A DNA stretch of 64,000 nt from Spiroplasma endosymbiont of Nebria brevicollis (GCF_964030895.1 NZ_OZ034986.1:248001-312000), one strand, 5' to 3'; counted from the first letter of the stretch, positions 1 to 11,678 are shown. Program-made: numbers and translations. The notes: generated by a model from the sequence alone, not told the origin.

Positions 1-1
1 T

Positions 2-166
2 AAAGAAATTTGTGCCAATCTATTAGGAATTCTAAATGAAAAAGAAATTCGTGCTATTGGTTGAATTTTCCAAATTAAATTTATTTATTATTTAATTAGA
101 ACAATATATGAAGTATTACAATTAATATTCCGTATTATGATGTATGTTCAAAGCGAAAGAAAATAA
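2..166 (+). CDS. C-terminal end of an unknown protein (5' truncated by window)
   Basis: An open frame runs from the window edge to TAA at 164-166 and reads one TGA as Trp. The 54 visible residues begin with a charged stretch containing NEKEIRAIGW and become hydrophobic and aromatic (IKFIYYLIRTIYEV), so the C-terminus may be amphipathic or membrane-associated. A strong terminator hairpin follows within 10 bases, which supports this being the true gene end. The product cannot be identified from this fragment. Confidence 0.5.
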
Positions 167-174
167 TAAACATA

Positions 175-220
175 GTATTAAAAAAGTAAGTATCAATAAA
201 AATACTTACTTTTTTAATAC
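175..220 (+). terminator. Rho-independent terminator
   Basis: A 19-base inverted repeat (175-193 with 202-220) encloses an 8-base loop. The 3' arm contains a run of T. It lies just after the stop codon of the truncated gene at 166. Confidence 0.75.
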
Positions 221-325
221 TTAATAAAATCAATTTTATTTCTTTTTTGAAACCAATAGTATTCCTTTTTTACTTTAAAATTTAATTATCATGTATAATT
301 TAGATAATTAAATTAAAAACTTAAA

Positions 326-333
326 GGGGGGGG
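326..333 (+). promoter_or_regulatory. Eight-G homopolymer at the ribosome-binding position of a lipoprotein gene
   Basis: A run of eight G residues ends 8 bases before the ATG at 342, where the Shine-Dalgarno sequence should be. Such a run is unusual in this AT-rich DNA. In mollicutes, homopolymer tracts near lipoprotein starts can change length by slippage and switch expression. That role is inferred here. The downstream gene is already broken by frameshifts. Confidence 0.4.
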
Positions 334-341
334 TAGTAGTT

Positions 342-1284
342 ATGAAAAAAATATTAAGAATGCTAACTGCGATTAATTTCACTGGATTATCTGTGTTACC
401 AATGATTGCATGCGGTAATCCTTCAACAACACCAACAGGAACAATGAATGGTATAAAGTATCAGATCAGTTCCAAATAACTAGTAGTAATGGTATAGTAC
501 CAGTAAAAAGGGTCAGTGTTAAAAACACTGACAGTTTTGATTCTGTATATTGATATATTTCTGGACAGGGAAGTAGTGCTACTATGTTGTTAACTGATTC
601 AACACAAAATTCTAGGGCTGCTAATACAGAAAGTTATGACTTCATTACATCAGTTTTAGGAGTGAAACCAATTTCTGGAAATGATTTTGCCACCGGAATA
701 TTTGATATTACAATACTAAATAACATTAAAGGTTATGCCTCAAATCCAAAAATATCATTAGTTGCTAATAAAAAGTTACAAGATTATACAGTTTCTGCTG
801 GAACTTTTGATTTTCAATTTAAAGATGATAAAGATAACATTAAGTCACCTGTTTATTCTTTTAACGTTAAACCTGATGACACAAGAGGTGTAATTAATGA
901 CATTATATCTCGTTCAATACTAATGATTTAGATGTAGTGATTAATTCAAATACATTATTTGTTAATGATACTACTGTTCCTGTTGGATGTGTATCTGGAG
1001 CTGTTATTAATTTAAATAACGTTCCTACTAATAATACTAATACATTCACTTCATTAATAAATTTAACTAATAAAAAAATTAAGATATTAGTATCTAGCCA
1101 AGATGCTGGTACACTTGGAACTGCTAAATGAACACCAGGAAAGAAATTAGCTGATCCTATTGTGCTTGATGAAACATTACGTGCTGATTTGATAAATCAA
1201 TTTTTAAAAGAATCAGGTTGTAAACTGACCTTGAAAAGTATTTTCAAGGTCGTAGTATCATTGAAGGGTATTTTTTGTTTTTAA
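342..1284 (+). pseudogene. Frameshifted surface lipoprotein gene
   Basis: The ATG at 342 starts a lipoprotein signal peptide with a lipobox (LPMIAC, Cys at residue 24). The frame then stops at 477-479. The same protein clearly continues in another frame from about 440 (NEWYKVSDQFQIT) to 931, and again in a third frame from about 910 to TAA at 1282-1284. Two single-base indels, near 430-445 and near 905-915, would reconstruct a protein of about 310 residues rich in Asn, Thr and Ser. It would have been anchored by acylation on the outer face of the membrane. No family is recognised. The start follows an eight-G tract. Near the 3' end, 1227-1251 forms a perfect 11-bp hairpin. Confidence 0.65.
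1227..1251. repeat. Perfect 11-bp hairpin inside the 3' end of the broken lipoprotein gene
   Basis: Bases 1227-1237 pair perfectly with 1241-1251 around a GTA loop. A T-rich stretch follows at 1270-1282. It could be a terminator for a shortened gene, or a remnant of an insertion. Confidence 0.45.
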
Positions 1285-1314
1285 TTGCAAAGTTTAATTA
1301 AGGAGGAATGAAAA

Positions 1315-1536
1315 ATGGGAAATGATAAATTTTCAAAAACTGCTTGTAATGTAGCATTAGCAACTATTTTTGGTAGTGCTGTTCTTTCATGCGATAATAA
1401 ATTAGTAAGTATTAATGCTTGCTGATACTGTTGGCGATGATTTAATAGCAGTAGTAGTAGGCGCTATTGGTGTTTATTTAATTGGTGTTATTGATAATTT
1501 ATTTAATGTCGATAAAATTAATTAACAACAAGAAGT
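1315..1536 (+). pseudogene. Broken small membrane/secreted protein gene
   Basis: A strong ribosome-binding site (AGGAGG at 1301-1306) precedes ATG 1315. The first 36 codons give a hydrophobic, signal-like start (VALATIFGSAVLSC). After that the frame turns into unlikely Trp/Cys/Ser-rich sequence and stops at 1495-1497. In another frame the region from about 1418 reads ADTVGDDLIAVVVGAIGVYL, a clear membrane helix, then IDNLFNVDKIN and a TAA near 1523. One indel near 1410-1420 would restore a protein of about 69 residues with two hydrophobic segments. The function is unknown. The decayed gene at 4961-6244 has a similar glycine/alanine-rich helix at its C-terminus. Confidence 0.5.
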
Positions 1537-1643
1537 AAAAGAGTTAGAAAGTGGTAATAATGTTATAAAAGCTAACCTGTAAGGTCAAGGTTAATAGGGC
1601 ATTCATGAAATGAATAAGAAATTATAGAATTAATTAAAAAATG

Positions 1644-1706
1644 TACCTCGACTAGTCGAGGTATAGAAAAAAATCTGTTATTGGAAACCTCTAATAACAG
1701 ATTTTA
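1644..1706. terminator. Tandem hairpins, bidirectional terminator
   Basis: A palindrome at 1644-1663 (core CCTCGACTAGTCGAGG) is followed by a second hairpin, 1670-1682 with 1693-1705. The second is flanked by A and T runs on its two sides. It separates the plus-strand pseudogenes from the minus-strand gene that ends at 1711. Confidence 0.7.
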
Positions 1707-1710
1707 ATTT

Positions 1711-2376
1711 TTAAAACATCAAGTCAGCAGCAGGAAAACAGGATTTAAAAAAAGTGATGTATTTAATAATTTTCACTTCATCATGGTCCTCTAAACCAGA
1801 AGATAAACTCATAATTTCTTTGCGCATTTTTTCATAAAACATAGTTCAAAATAATCAACTCACAGTAATAATAATTAACCCAGCAAAACTAAAAATAGCT
1901 AATACTTCTTGGTTAATATTGGTACTTGTGTTAGTTCAAGTAGGAATATAAAACAATAATGCACAAATAATTGTATTAATAATCCCAATTAATAAGCATA
2001 AATTAATAATTGGTAAACTTAGATTTTTTCGTGGTTGGTATTTGTTTTTTCATTTTATACATAAAACACTACATAGCGTTTGATATTTGTTTCAAGTTGT
2101 AGTTTCATTAAAATCATTAGTTTTTAATTTTAGAACGTTGGTTTTAACATTATAGTTAAAGTATTTTATAATAAATTTCTTTTTTACAACTTGACAGTTA
2201 AGGTCTTCATTTGCTAATAATTCTTGATAATAAGGTGCAAGATTATGTTTGTTTTTAGTCTTTAATTTAACAATTAATCAAAAGCAAAGTTGTATTAATT
2301 GACACATAAGAATCACGGTAACTAAGAAAAGACTAATGGTCACAAAAATCATAACTGTTTCATCATATTGTAACAT
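1711..2376 (-). CDS. Membrane protein of unknown function, 221 aa
   Basis: The frame is intact only under code 4 and holds several TGA Trp codons. It starts at ATG 2376 and stops at 1711-1713. There is an N-terminal membrane segment (residues about 8-36), a basic loop of about 90 residues that is probably cytoplasmic, then two hydrophobic segments (about 130-152 and 162-182) and a charged tail. It lies 8 bases downstream of pgk on the same strand, so it is probably co-transcribed with it. No family is recognised. The absence of frameshifts suggests it is under selection. Confidence 0.7.
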
Positions 2377-2384
2377 ATTAAAAA

Positions 2385-3575
2385 TTACTTGTTTTCTATG
2401 GCTTCAATGCCAGGTAGTTTTTTACCTTCTAAGTATTCTAAAGAAGCCCCACCACCAGTTGAAATATGGCTGAATTTAGATTCATAACCAAATTTAACAG
2501 CAGCAGCAGCACTATCACCACCACCAATTAAAGTGAAGGCATTTTTTAAACTAGCAATAGTTTTACAAATACTTTCAGTTCCTTTAGCAAAATGACTCAT
2601 TTCAAAAACACCAACTGGTCCATTTCAGAATACAGTTTTCGCATCAATTAAACTATCTTGAAATAATTTTAAAGTTTTAGGGCCAATGTCCATTCCTTCA
2701 AAGCCAATTTTAATGTTCTGGTCTTTAGTTATTTCACCTTTAATATCTTTGAATTCTTTGGCCATCACAAAATCAACAGGTAATATTAATTTCCCTTTTC
2801 CAAAGTTCATAATTTCTTTAGCAGTATCAATTTTGTCTTTTTCTAGTAATGAATCACCAATTTCAAAACCTAAAGCTTTCATGAAGGTATAAGCCATGCC
2901 ACCACCAATAAGCACTTTATCGGCTTTAATTAATAGTTGTTTGATAACATCAATTTTATCTGATACTTTGGCTCCGCCAATAACAGCAACAAATGGATGC
3001 TCAGGTTGCATAGTAATTTTGTTAAGCATTGTTAGTTCTTTTTCAATTAGTAAGCCAACACAGCTTTGTTTGATGTTAGCAGCAATGCCAACGTTAGAAG
3101 CATGAGCACGATGAGCAGTACCAAAAGCATCATTAACAAAAACTTCACCCAAGTGCGCTCAATATTTTCCTAACTCTTGATCATTACCAGATTCTTTATT
3201 ACCATTTAAATCTTCAAAACGAGTATTTTCAATTAATAGTAATTGTTTGGGTTGTAATGCATTAATAGCAGTTTCTAATTCTTTACCACGAGTTTCGTTA
3301 ATGAAAACTACTTGTTGTTTTAGTATTTCACCTAAACGTTTAGCAACAGGTGCCAATGTATTTTTAACTCTGTCATCTTCATTTTTTACACGTCCTAGAT
3401 GTGACAACATAATAATTTTCGCATCTTGTTGTTGGAGGTATTTGATAGTTTCAATTGCGGCATTAATTCTCGTATCATCGGTAATCTTTCCATTATCTAA
3501 TGGTACGTTAAAATCAAAACGAACAAGCACCTTTTTATTTTTAAAATCAAGATCTTTTAAAGTCTTTTTATTCAT
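2385..3575 (-). CDS. pgk: Phosphoglycerate kinase
   Basis: The gene encodes 396 residues, the usual length, once the two TGA codons (in KYWAHLGEVF and VFWNGPVGVF) are read as Trp. The enzyme transfers phosphate from 1,3-bisphosphoglycerate to ADP in glycolysis, the main ATP source of mollicutes. The substrate-binding N-terminal motif [12 protein letters not shown], the [13 protein letters not shown] motif and the C-terminal nucleotide-site glycines ([10 protein letters not shown]) are all present. An AAAGGAGAT ribosome-binding site lies before ATG 3575. It is downstream of gap on the same strand, separated by a terminator-like hairpin at 3653-3687, so it may depend partly on read-through or its own promoter. 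Confidence 0.97.
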
Positions 3576-3652
3576 AATTTCATCTCCTTTTTTGCTTTCC
3601 CCATATTATAAGATATTTTATTACTTTTTGTAAAAAATACAGCAATACTAAT

Positions 3653-3687
3653 AAAAATGCATCTTTTTTTAGTAAAGATGCATTTTT
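3653..3687 (-). terminator. Terminator between gap and pgk
   Basis: An inverted repeat pairs bases 3653-3666 with 3674-3687. Read on the minus strand, it ends in a T run just after the gap stop codon at 3725. Confidence 0.7.
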
Positions 3688-3724
3688 ATGAAGTTTAATT
3701 AATCAAATTAAACTATTGATAAAA

Positions 3725-4750
<1,026 letters not shown>

Positions 4751-4960
4751 TCATTGTTTTTTTATATATTGATTAATGACTAGGTATATTATAACTAATA
4801 TCGTAAATATTTGTTACAAAATATGGATTTTATATAGAAAAAATTAATTTGGACTAGAAAATGAAAACAGCATTTAAGTTTTAGTTTGTATTGATAATCT
4901 GCCATGTTTATTAGATGGTGAAGAGATTACAATTCTGGTATTAAAAAACCTTTAGAGAAG

Positions 4961-6244
4961 TTAGATGTTTAGATTACGTGGTGTTAATAGTTTTTGGTTA
5001 CTATCAGGTTGACCTTCTTCCAATTCTGTGCATTTTTCTTGTATATTGTTATTAAATTTCTTATAACAATAAGTTGCTGCTAATCCTGCACCTATTACAA
5101 GTCCTGTTGCACCTGCTACACACGCAAAAGTTATGCCCGCGGCAGTTGTTGAAATAGGAGAGTTGCCCAATCTTCTATACCTTTAGCATCAGAATAATTA
5201 TTAGGAACGGAATTAGGTAAAAAGTTTAATTGACTATCACTTGAGTTAGTATAGCTGTTTTTTGCAACTATTGGGAGAGCTTGGGGTTCACCTAGTTTAC
5301 AATCAACTGGTTCACAATAAGTTTTAAAGAAAACTGGATTTTGGAATTTTCTTTCTGTCACTTTTACTTCTGGTGATCTTTCAATTATTCTTGTTTTTTC
5401 ATGCGTATAATAGGTGGTTGTCTCAAAATAATCCCTAATTTCCATTTGACCCTTTAAAATTACTTGTGAAAATTTAAGGTCAGTATATGATTCTTCACCT
5501 GTCAATAAGGAATTCAGTTTCTTAGTAACAACATTTAATTTAGATTTTAATAGTTTATAATTTGTTTGAAGTTCCTGATGTTCTTTTTTTTCAGAACCTT
5601 TTATTAATAACTTAGTTTGATTTTCATTTTGTTTAATAGATTTTTAATATTTTCTATTAAAACTTTAACATTTTCACGGTAATTCTCATTATGTCAATCG
5701 TTATCTAATGTATCTATTAATAAACGCATGGTGTTAATAACTTCTTTGACAGAATTAAACATTGTATCATCAAAATCTTTTATTTTTTCTAAGTTTTCTT
5801 TTGAAATTAAAGTATTTTTAGTTTTTGCTTGTACAAGATTATTAATTATATTTTTGGCGGATTTAAATTCAGAATTGAATAAAGTGAAAATTTCTAATAG
5901 TTGAGTAATATTTTTTTTTGACCATTGCTAGTCTTTTCTGTTACTTCTATTAAACATTGATATTCTGTAATTAAATTTTCTACTACTTTTTTTAAAGCTC
6001 ATTTAAAGGTAATCATTCTAGTTTTTATCTAAAAGTGTTGCACCATCAGTTGTTAGTACTGGACTTAATGATTTATCAATTTGTTTTTCTAATAGTTGTG
6101 AAATTTTTTAGCTTTTTTCTTAATATCTCTAATTTGTTTTTCATAATCTTTTATTTCTTTTTCGGTAAATTCTGGCTCTGGTTCATATGCTTTTCTTGAT
6201 CTCTTAAGTTTAGCTTCAATTTGGTCTAATTCTACATATGGCAT
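4961..6244 (-). pseudogene. Multiply frameshifted coiled-coil protein with C-terminal membrane helix
   Basis: ATG 6244 follows an AGGAGA ribosome-binding site. It begins a lysine/glutamate-rich, coiled-coil protein (MPYVELDQIEAKLKRSRKAY) that is cut by at least five frameshifts between about 6110 and 5160. The fragments can be followed frame by frame: LLISKENLEKIKDF-type helices, then a segment around LTGEESYTDLKFSQV, then a glycine/alanine-rich hydrophobic helix (GITFACVAGATGLVIGAGLA) and a short polar tail ending at 4961-4963. The reconstructed length is about 425 residues. A large helical domain plus a C-terminal membrane anchor resembles the layout of spiroplasma effector or surface proteins, but no family is recognised. 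Confidence 0.6.
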
Positions 6245-6284
6245 AATTCTTTCTCCTGTCATTTCATTTTGTATTTAAACACAA

Positions 6285-6320
6285 AGTGTCTAGTGAGCTT
6301 ATTAAAACTCACTAGACACT
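6285..6320 (-). terminator. Strong hairpin after the toxin operon
   Basis: A perfect 13-bp stem (6285-6297 with 6308-6320) lies between the lipoprotein stop at 6462 and the next minus-strand gene start at 6244. The T run on the minus strand is weak. Confidence 0.55.
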
Positions 6321-6461
6321 AGGGATTTGTATAATTAAATGCAATATAATTCATTGGTATTTAAATTTATTGCTTAGATTAAATTCCAAATTAAAATATT
6401 CATTTGTATTGTAATTATACTATAATATTTACTTTAATACTATAAATGTTTAATAAAAATT

Positions 6462-7394
6462 TTAAATATTTGGAATTGGGTCAGTTCTTTGGCCAACTTT
6501 GAATATTGTATTAACATATATATCGTTTAATTCAAATCCGATTTCATAATTAGTAATACTATTAAGCGGTTCTTGGTCAAACACTAAACGTTGTTTTTCC
6601 ATATCATAAAGCTTAAAAGTTATTTGCGCATGTAGTATTTTTGCTAAATCTTGTGTATTAATTGTATCTTTATTTAAATCATAAGATTTTAGAAATATTC
6701 TTTCATTAAAAAAATTTCCAGTTTCAACAATACTTTGATTATGAAAGTGTATAGAATCATAACTAATATCCTTTTCATCTATTATAATAAACTTTTGATT
6801 AGCAATATTAAGAAAACTGCTACTAACATTAATTTTATATGTAACTAATACTTGGTTTGTTTCACTATTATAAAATTCAATGTTGCATGTCGTTGCTGGT
6901 GCTTGAAAATCAACAATTTTATCTTTATGATTAAATTTTAAAGATATATCATTAGATACAACATAGCTTTCAGGTACTACTCTAATTTTGATTAAGGAAG
7001 AAGTTGTTCAATCATAAAATTGGCTTGCATTTTTAGGTATTTTTAAAACATTAGTCATGAAGTAGTCATTGAGTTCTGGGTATGTTATATAGTCTTGTGG
7101 TTGTAAATTTAACAAACTATTTTGGTCAAAATCAGGAAAACTATTAAAATCTAAACAGCGGGTTCCTGCTTGAATGCGATATTTTTCGATATTATCTTTA
7201 TCATATTGATCAAATAGGTATTGTTGTATTAAGGAATTACCCTTATCATCATATAATTTTAATGCTTGGGTAATATTAGGATTCAGGAAAGTAATAGTTT
7301 TATCATCTGATTGTTGACAAGCGATAGTTAATGTAATTAATGGTGTTAGTAGTGTTAAACTGCTAATTATTTGTAATAGTTTTTTAAATCTCAT
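6462..7394 (-). CDS. Lipoprotein, third gene of the toxin operon
   Basis: The frame is intact under code 4 and encodes 310 residues. A basic start (MRFKKLLQ), a hydrophobic core and a lipobox-like ITLTIAC give a lipoprotein signal with Cys at about residue 26. The mature protein would sit on the outer membrane face. It contains many Asp, Asn, Tyr and Ile residues, consistent with a beta-rich extracellular domain. It starts 21 bases after the stop of the gene at 7416 and is read in the same direction, so it is probably in one transcript with the ETX/MTX2-like toxin gene. Its function is unknown. An accessory or receptor-like role in toxin delivery is only an inference. Confidence 0.75.
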
Positions 7395-7415
7395 ATTTAA
7401 CGAACTCCTTTAAAT

Positions 7416-8342
7416 TTAAATTAAACTTATATCAAACAATGAAGGCATTACTGTTCTAAAGTCAACTTGTGGTGCTTGAGGTCGTTCACCTCACGGAGTT
7501 GGAGGAGAAAAAATAGAAAAATAAACTTTGACATTAAAACTTAAATTAATATTAAAGTCATTTAAGTTTATAGTATTACTACCTGCTTTAGTTGCATAAG
7601 TTTCTAATCCAAGATGACTGGCTGCTTCATTAAATGTATCACTCATAAGTTGTTTTAATAGAGGTGTACTGTCAACAGTAAAATTATTAGTATTATAATT
7701 TATAGTGCGATATTTTTCTAACTGAACATCAGTTTTACCATTTTGGTAATCGGTAACTAATTGATTTAAATTAAAATTACTAATACTTGTCATAAAAGTT
7801 CCTTGTTTATTAAATAGACTATGTTCAAATTCACTATCACTTTCATGATTTATGTCGCTAGTCAAATCCTTAATAATATTAATATTATTTTTTATAATTT
7901 CATTTTTATTGATATTATCACTATTTTTATAATAATTAGTAATGTCACTAACCATTGATAGGATTAGGATTTTATTAAAGATGTTAGTTATTGCATAGTT
8001 TAATGCTACCTTATATTGATTTTCAGCTTGTTGATAATTATAACTTGTATGTTCTGTTCAAATATTAGGATTATAAAAACTATAATCCTTAAATTTTTTT
8101 AAATCAAGATTAACATTGATATTGTTCTGTAGTGATATTAGAATTTTTGAATTTTGAATGGTACTTAAGTAATTAAAATAACTAATTTGCTCAGATTTAA
8201 TATCTTTATTTTTATAAGAACCTGTTAATTGTTCTAAGATAGTATTAGTTTCTATTGCTAAATTTATGTGATTAGTATTTTTATTTATAAGTGCTCCTGT
8301 TGAAGAAGATAATAGAGTAGTAACTAAAAGTAATGACTTCAT
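7416..8342 (-). CDS. Secreted protein of unknown function, second gene of the toxin operon
   Basis: The gene encodes 308 residues, intact under code 4, with TGA at about 8055 and 7488. The N-terminus MKSLLLVTTLLSSSTGALI is a signal peptide without a lipobox Cys, so the product is probably secreted or kept as an anchored form. The body is Asn/Ile/Thr-rich. It includes a helical middle and a probably beta-rich C-terminus (TINLNDFNINLSFNVKVYF) followed by a proline-rich stretch. It starts 21 bases downstream of the toxin gene with a good AAAGGAATAAAAT leader. It could be a second pore-forming or partner component, but no motif proves this. Confidence 0.7.
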
Positions 8343-8363
8343 TTATTTTATTCCTTTCAAATT

Positions 8364-9236
8364 TTAAATAGTTGGAGGTATATCAATTTCTTTATCAGTA
8401 ATAACAGTTTCGCTACTTGCAACACTTGATTGTCATGCTTGAGCAATACCATTAAAATTCACAATATTTGTATTTTCATCAAGTGATATACCTTCAGGGC
8501 ATTTATTTGATAAGTTTAAGTAGTAAACAGCAGTGGAAATTGGTACTTCAAATGATTGATTTAATGTTGAATTTTTAAAATGCAAAAAACCAACTAATTT
8601 ACCAGAAATATTAGCTTTTAATATTAAATTTTGAATAAATTTAGTTTGTCCTCAAAAGACATGAACTTTTATTTTTTTATGTGGAGATAGTCTAACACTT
8701 TGTGTTGGAACTGTTATGTCTTTTTCAATACTCACTTTTTCGCTAGTAGTTAAATCAAAACTAATTTTTGCATTAGTTTTAAAAACATTAATCTGTTTGG
8801 TAATACCTAATGATATTCCCAGACTAGTAGTAGCACCTACTTCTGAAATTAGTTTTTTTGTAAAACTTGTTGTTTGATAAGTTTGCTCAATGTTACTGTT
8901 ATTCATAAATTCATTTTCACCTATAAAGTTGAATTTATTATCATCAAAATCTAAAATTTGATCACCAACTTTTTTAATTTCAATATTAGATTGTGACAAA
9001 TTATTTATTTTAAAATCACTAATACTGTCTATTTCTTGAGATTCAGTTGGATGATTAAACATAAAACTAGTTTTGAAAGCTTCTAACATAGTTGCATTAA
9101 AATCAATTATTTTAGCATCAGTTTTTATTTTATTAATAGTAGTAATTTGTGTTGTGCTGTGGCTAAGTGATATTCCAACATTACTGCTTAAAGCACCAGT
9201 AGTAGCCACAATTAAAAACGTTTTGGTTAAAAACAT
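8364..9236 (-). CDS. ETX/MTX2-like (aerolysin-fold) beta-pore-forming toxin
   Basis: The gene encodes 290 residues, intact under code 4. A signal peptide (MFLTKTFLIVATTGALSS) is followed by a receptor-binding-like region. From about residue 115 there is the alternating Ser/Thr-rich strand pattern of the epsilon-toxin/mosquitocidal-toxin family: QTTSFTKKLISEVGATTSLG, then KISFDLTTSEKVSIEKDITV, then VPTQSVRLSPHKKIKVHVFW. In this family these segments form the membrane-inserting hairpin and the following beta domain. Members bind host cell membranes, oligomerise and open pores. The call rests on pattern recognition, not a search. It heads a three-gene minus-strand operon with a secreted protein and a lipoprotein. 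It would be a candidate factor in insect-host interaction. Confidence 0.72.
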
Positions 9237-9398
9237 TTTTCCCCTCCTTAAATTTTATTTTCTATTACCCATATCTTCTTTTAATACCAAATATTATTAT
9301 TTTCCTTTAATTAAAAAAGGATATTTTTGGCAGTAGAATAACACTATTATAGCACTATTTTTTTCCAAGTCAAACTTTTAAGAAATTTACAAAATATA

Positions 9399-9424
9399 AA
9401 AACCTCTCAAAATTAAGAGGTTTT
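9399..9424 (-). terminator. Terminator of the dnaB-dnaI operon
   Basis: The stem AAAACCTCT/AGAGGTTTT overlaps the dnaI stop codon. Read on the minus strand it ends with T residues. Confidence 0.65.
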
Positions 9425-10349
9425 ATGTGGTAGGACTAACTATTTCTACTTGTGTAGTGTTATCTTCTTTAGTGATAATAATATCCAAGTTTTCACGATT
9501 TAATTCAATCGGTAAAGTCAAAGTTTGAATTCGTTCTAATAAACGTTTAACTTTAATTTCTTCGGATTTATTACTTCGTAAATGGTAATGCTCATATAAA
9601 TCATTAATACTATAATTAGAATTAATAAAAGTGGTTTTTAGAGGTAAGACGCGAGCATTAAGAATACTGAATAATAGTTCATCACGTTCCCAAGCGCTAA
9701 CTGTTTCACCACCTAAGTCATCAATGAATAATAAATCACAAGTTTTTAATTGTTCAATTTGCTGGTTAGTATTTGTTTCACTTTTAAAGCTTTTTTTAAT
9801 ATCCATGACAAATTCTGGTCAGACAATAAAACAAACAGTTTGATTTTTTTGAATTAGTTTGTTAGCTAGTAAAATAAAAATAAAAGTTTTGCCACTGCCT
9901 GTATCACCATGTAAATATAATCCCTGATAACTTTTATGTTTTAAAGATTGATTTAGATATTGGAGAATTTGAATACGAGCACTACCAACGACATTAAAAT
10001 TTTTACTTCAAGATAGAGATAATAATTTGTCATCATAATACTTAATTCAAAAATTATTATAAACTTGTTTTTGATCAGAATGGTTAATTGAATGTAAACA
10101 GTCAGTTAATGCTAAGTTAATTTTACCATTAGGTAAAAAAACTAATTTATAACGATAACCTTTAACATCTTGTAAACATTTATTTAACGTTTCACGTTTC
10201 TTACATAAATTATAACTATTAACATATTTACCTAATAAATGAACATAAGGTTCTAATGCACTGTTAGTTAATTTATGGTTTGCTACAAAATCATTAAGTT
10301 CAGCATTACTAGCATTTTCTTTTAAAATTGTCGTTGCTTTTAGTTTCAT
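9423..10349 (-). CDS. dnaI: DnaI/DnaC-like helicase loader
   Basis: The gene encodes 308 residues under code 4. The C-terminal AAA+ domain has Walker A GDTGSGKT (about residue 150), Walker B LLFIDDLGGE and a sensor-like INSNYSINDL region. The N-terminal part resembles the DnaI regulatory/DnaB-contact domain in position. The protein would load the replicative helicase at origins and restarted forks, using ATP. It lies downstream of dnaB in the same direction, 43 bases after the dnaB stop, as in Firmicutes. Its terminator is at 9399-9424. The start ATG 10349 has a GAAGGAAAAC leader. Confidence 0.9.
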
Positions 10350-10392
10350 GATAATGTTTTCCTTCTTATAAAATATTCATTGTTATATTAAA

Positions 10393-11502
10393 CTAATGAG
10401 CATCAAATTCCTTTAAAAGATTATTAATTTCTTCTTGGGACATAGTTGTAGTTTTAATATTGTTGTTGGTTTGTTGTGTGTGATTTGTTGGTTTAAAGTT
10501 AGAATTGTTTGTTTGCGATGTTCATAATGATTCTTGTTGGAATTGATGTTGAGGTGTTTTTTTACTGCGAGCAAAAGCCATTTTTAAATGTTTTAAAGCA
10601 TCTTCAATATTAATGATTTTATTTTCTTGGAAAGTTTGAGCAATCTTAATCATATAGTTTGGTTCTAAACGTTTATTATTTTTAAATCATACATATTCAA
10701 TCAAACAATTAATTACAGCAGTACTTAAATGAAAATCATGGCTTAATGTTGATAATGTCATTTTTAGTTTGCTAGTAATAGTACTTTTAGTTAATGATGC
10801 TAAATATTCTTCAGGTGATTTAGTTTGCATTAAACCAACAGTATCATTAATGATTGGAGAGTTATGTTTAGCAATAAAGTCACTTGGTGTCGCATTTAGA
10901 TTAACTTTCGTAACTGTCGGTGTTTCAGGTTTCATGAATGAATAAATAGGAGTTGGAATTGGTTTTTGTTTTTGGACAGAATAAATATTATTTAAGGCAG
11001 ATTTTAGAGAAACAGTTTGAGGAATTGTATTTTCTTCTTGACTAATATTAATATAGTTTTCAGTAATCTCAATATTGTTGTTTAGAAAATAAAATCTTTG
11101 ACGTTCGTAATTGTTTCTTCCTAGCTGGTTTAGTAATTTCTCGTTTAAATGAGTATTTGCAAAAAAATCATCAGCTTCTAAAGGACTAAAAATTTCATAA
11201 ATATAAGTTGATTTTAAAGGATAGTAATAAGTTTTAATTAAGTTAGCAGCTTCTAATTGTTGGAATGCTACTAATAATTGAGTAGTAGAAATGTTTAATA
11301 AAGATTTAAGTCGACCATGGTTAAAATCGAGATTAATTCTTTTTGTTAATGTTTTTTCTTGGATTAAAGTTAAATATAAATTTGTAGCTTCGATACCAAT
11401 AAGTGGTTGGTATAACATAAATATAGTTTGGTAACTTTCAGTATTTATGTTTTCGTGTTGAATTAATTTAAAAATATCAATGTCATTAATTATCCTATTC
11501 AT
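10393..11502 (-). CDS. dnaB: Replication initiation and membrane attachment protein DnaB (DnaD-like)
   Basis: The gene encodes 369 residues under code 4. The N-terminal half contains a winged-helix-like region (LYQPLIGIEATNLYLTLI and STTQLLVAFQQLEAANLIKT), typical of the Gram-positive DnaB/DnaD primosome proteins. The DnaD-like C-terminal part includes LSTAVINCLIEYVWFKNNKR and an Asn/Gln-rich tail with MSQEEINNLLKEF. It is a helicase-loading co-factor for DnaI, encoded next in the operon. Two consensus DnaA boxes upstream (11607-11615, 11670-11678) suggest that DnaA controls this operon. Confidence 0.85.
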
Positions 11503-11606
11503 AATTATTTCCCTATCTTTCTCTTTTACTAACCAATTTTTACAATTGTATGATAATTATATGCACATCAAACATATATTTAAAGTGAAATGATTAAGTA
11601 ACATGG

Positions 11607-11615
11607 TTATCCACA
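11607..11615 (+). promoter_or_regulatory. DnaA box
   Basis: TTATCCACA, an exact match to the bacterial DnaA box consensus, lies 105 bases upstream of the dnaB start. A second copy is 63 bases further on. Confidence 0.6.
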
Positions 11616-11669
11616 TTAAATTCACATTTAAATAATAAAATTATACTTTATAATCATTAATTTTGGGAG

Positions 11670-11678
11670 TTATCCACA
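11670..11678 (+). promoter_or_regulatory. DnaA box
   Basis: A second exact TTATCCACA sits immediately beside the mutM stop codon and in the same orientation as the first. The pair in the dnaB upstream region suggests DnaA-dependent control. A local origin function is less likely, since no AT-unwinding element with further boxes was found. Confidence 0.55.

Noticed and set aside
2686..3105. Plus-strand frames opposite pgk
   Set aside because: They are antisense shadows without leaders; pgk on the minus strand is complete.
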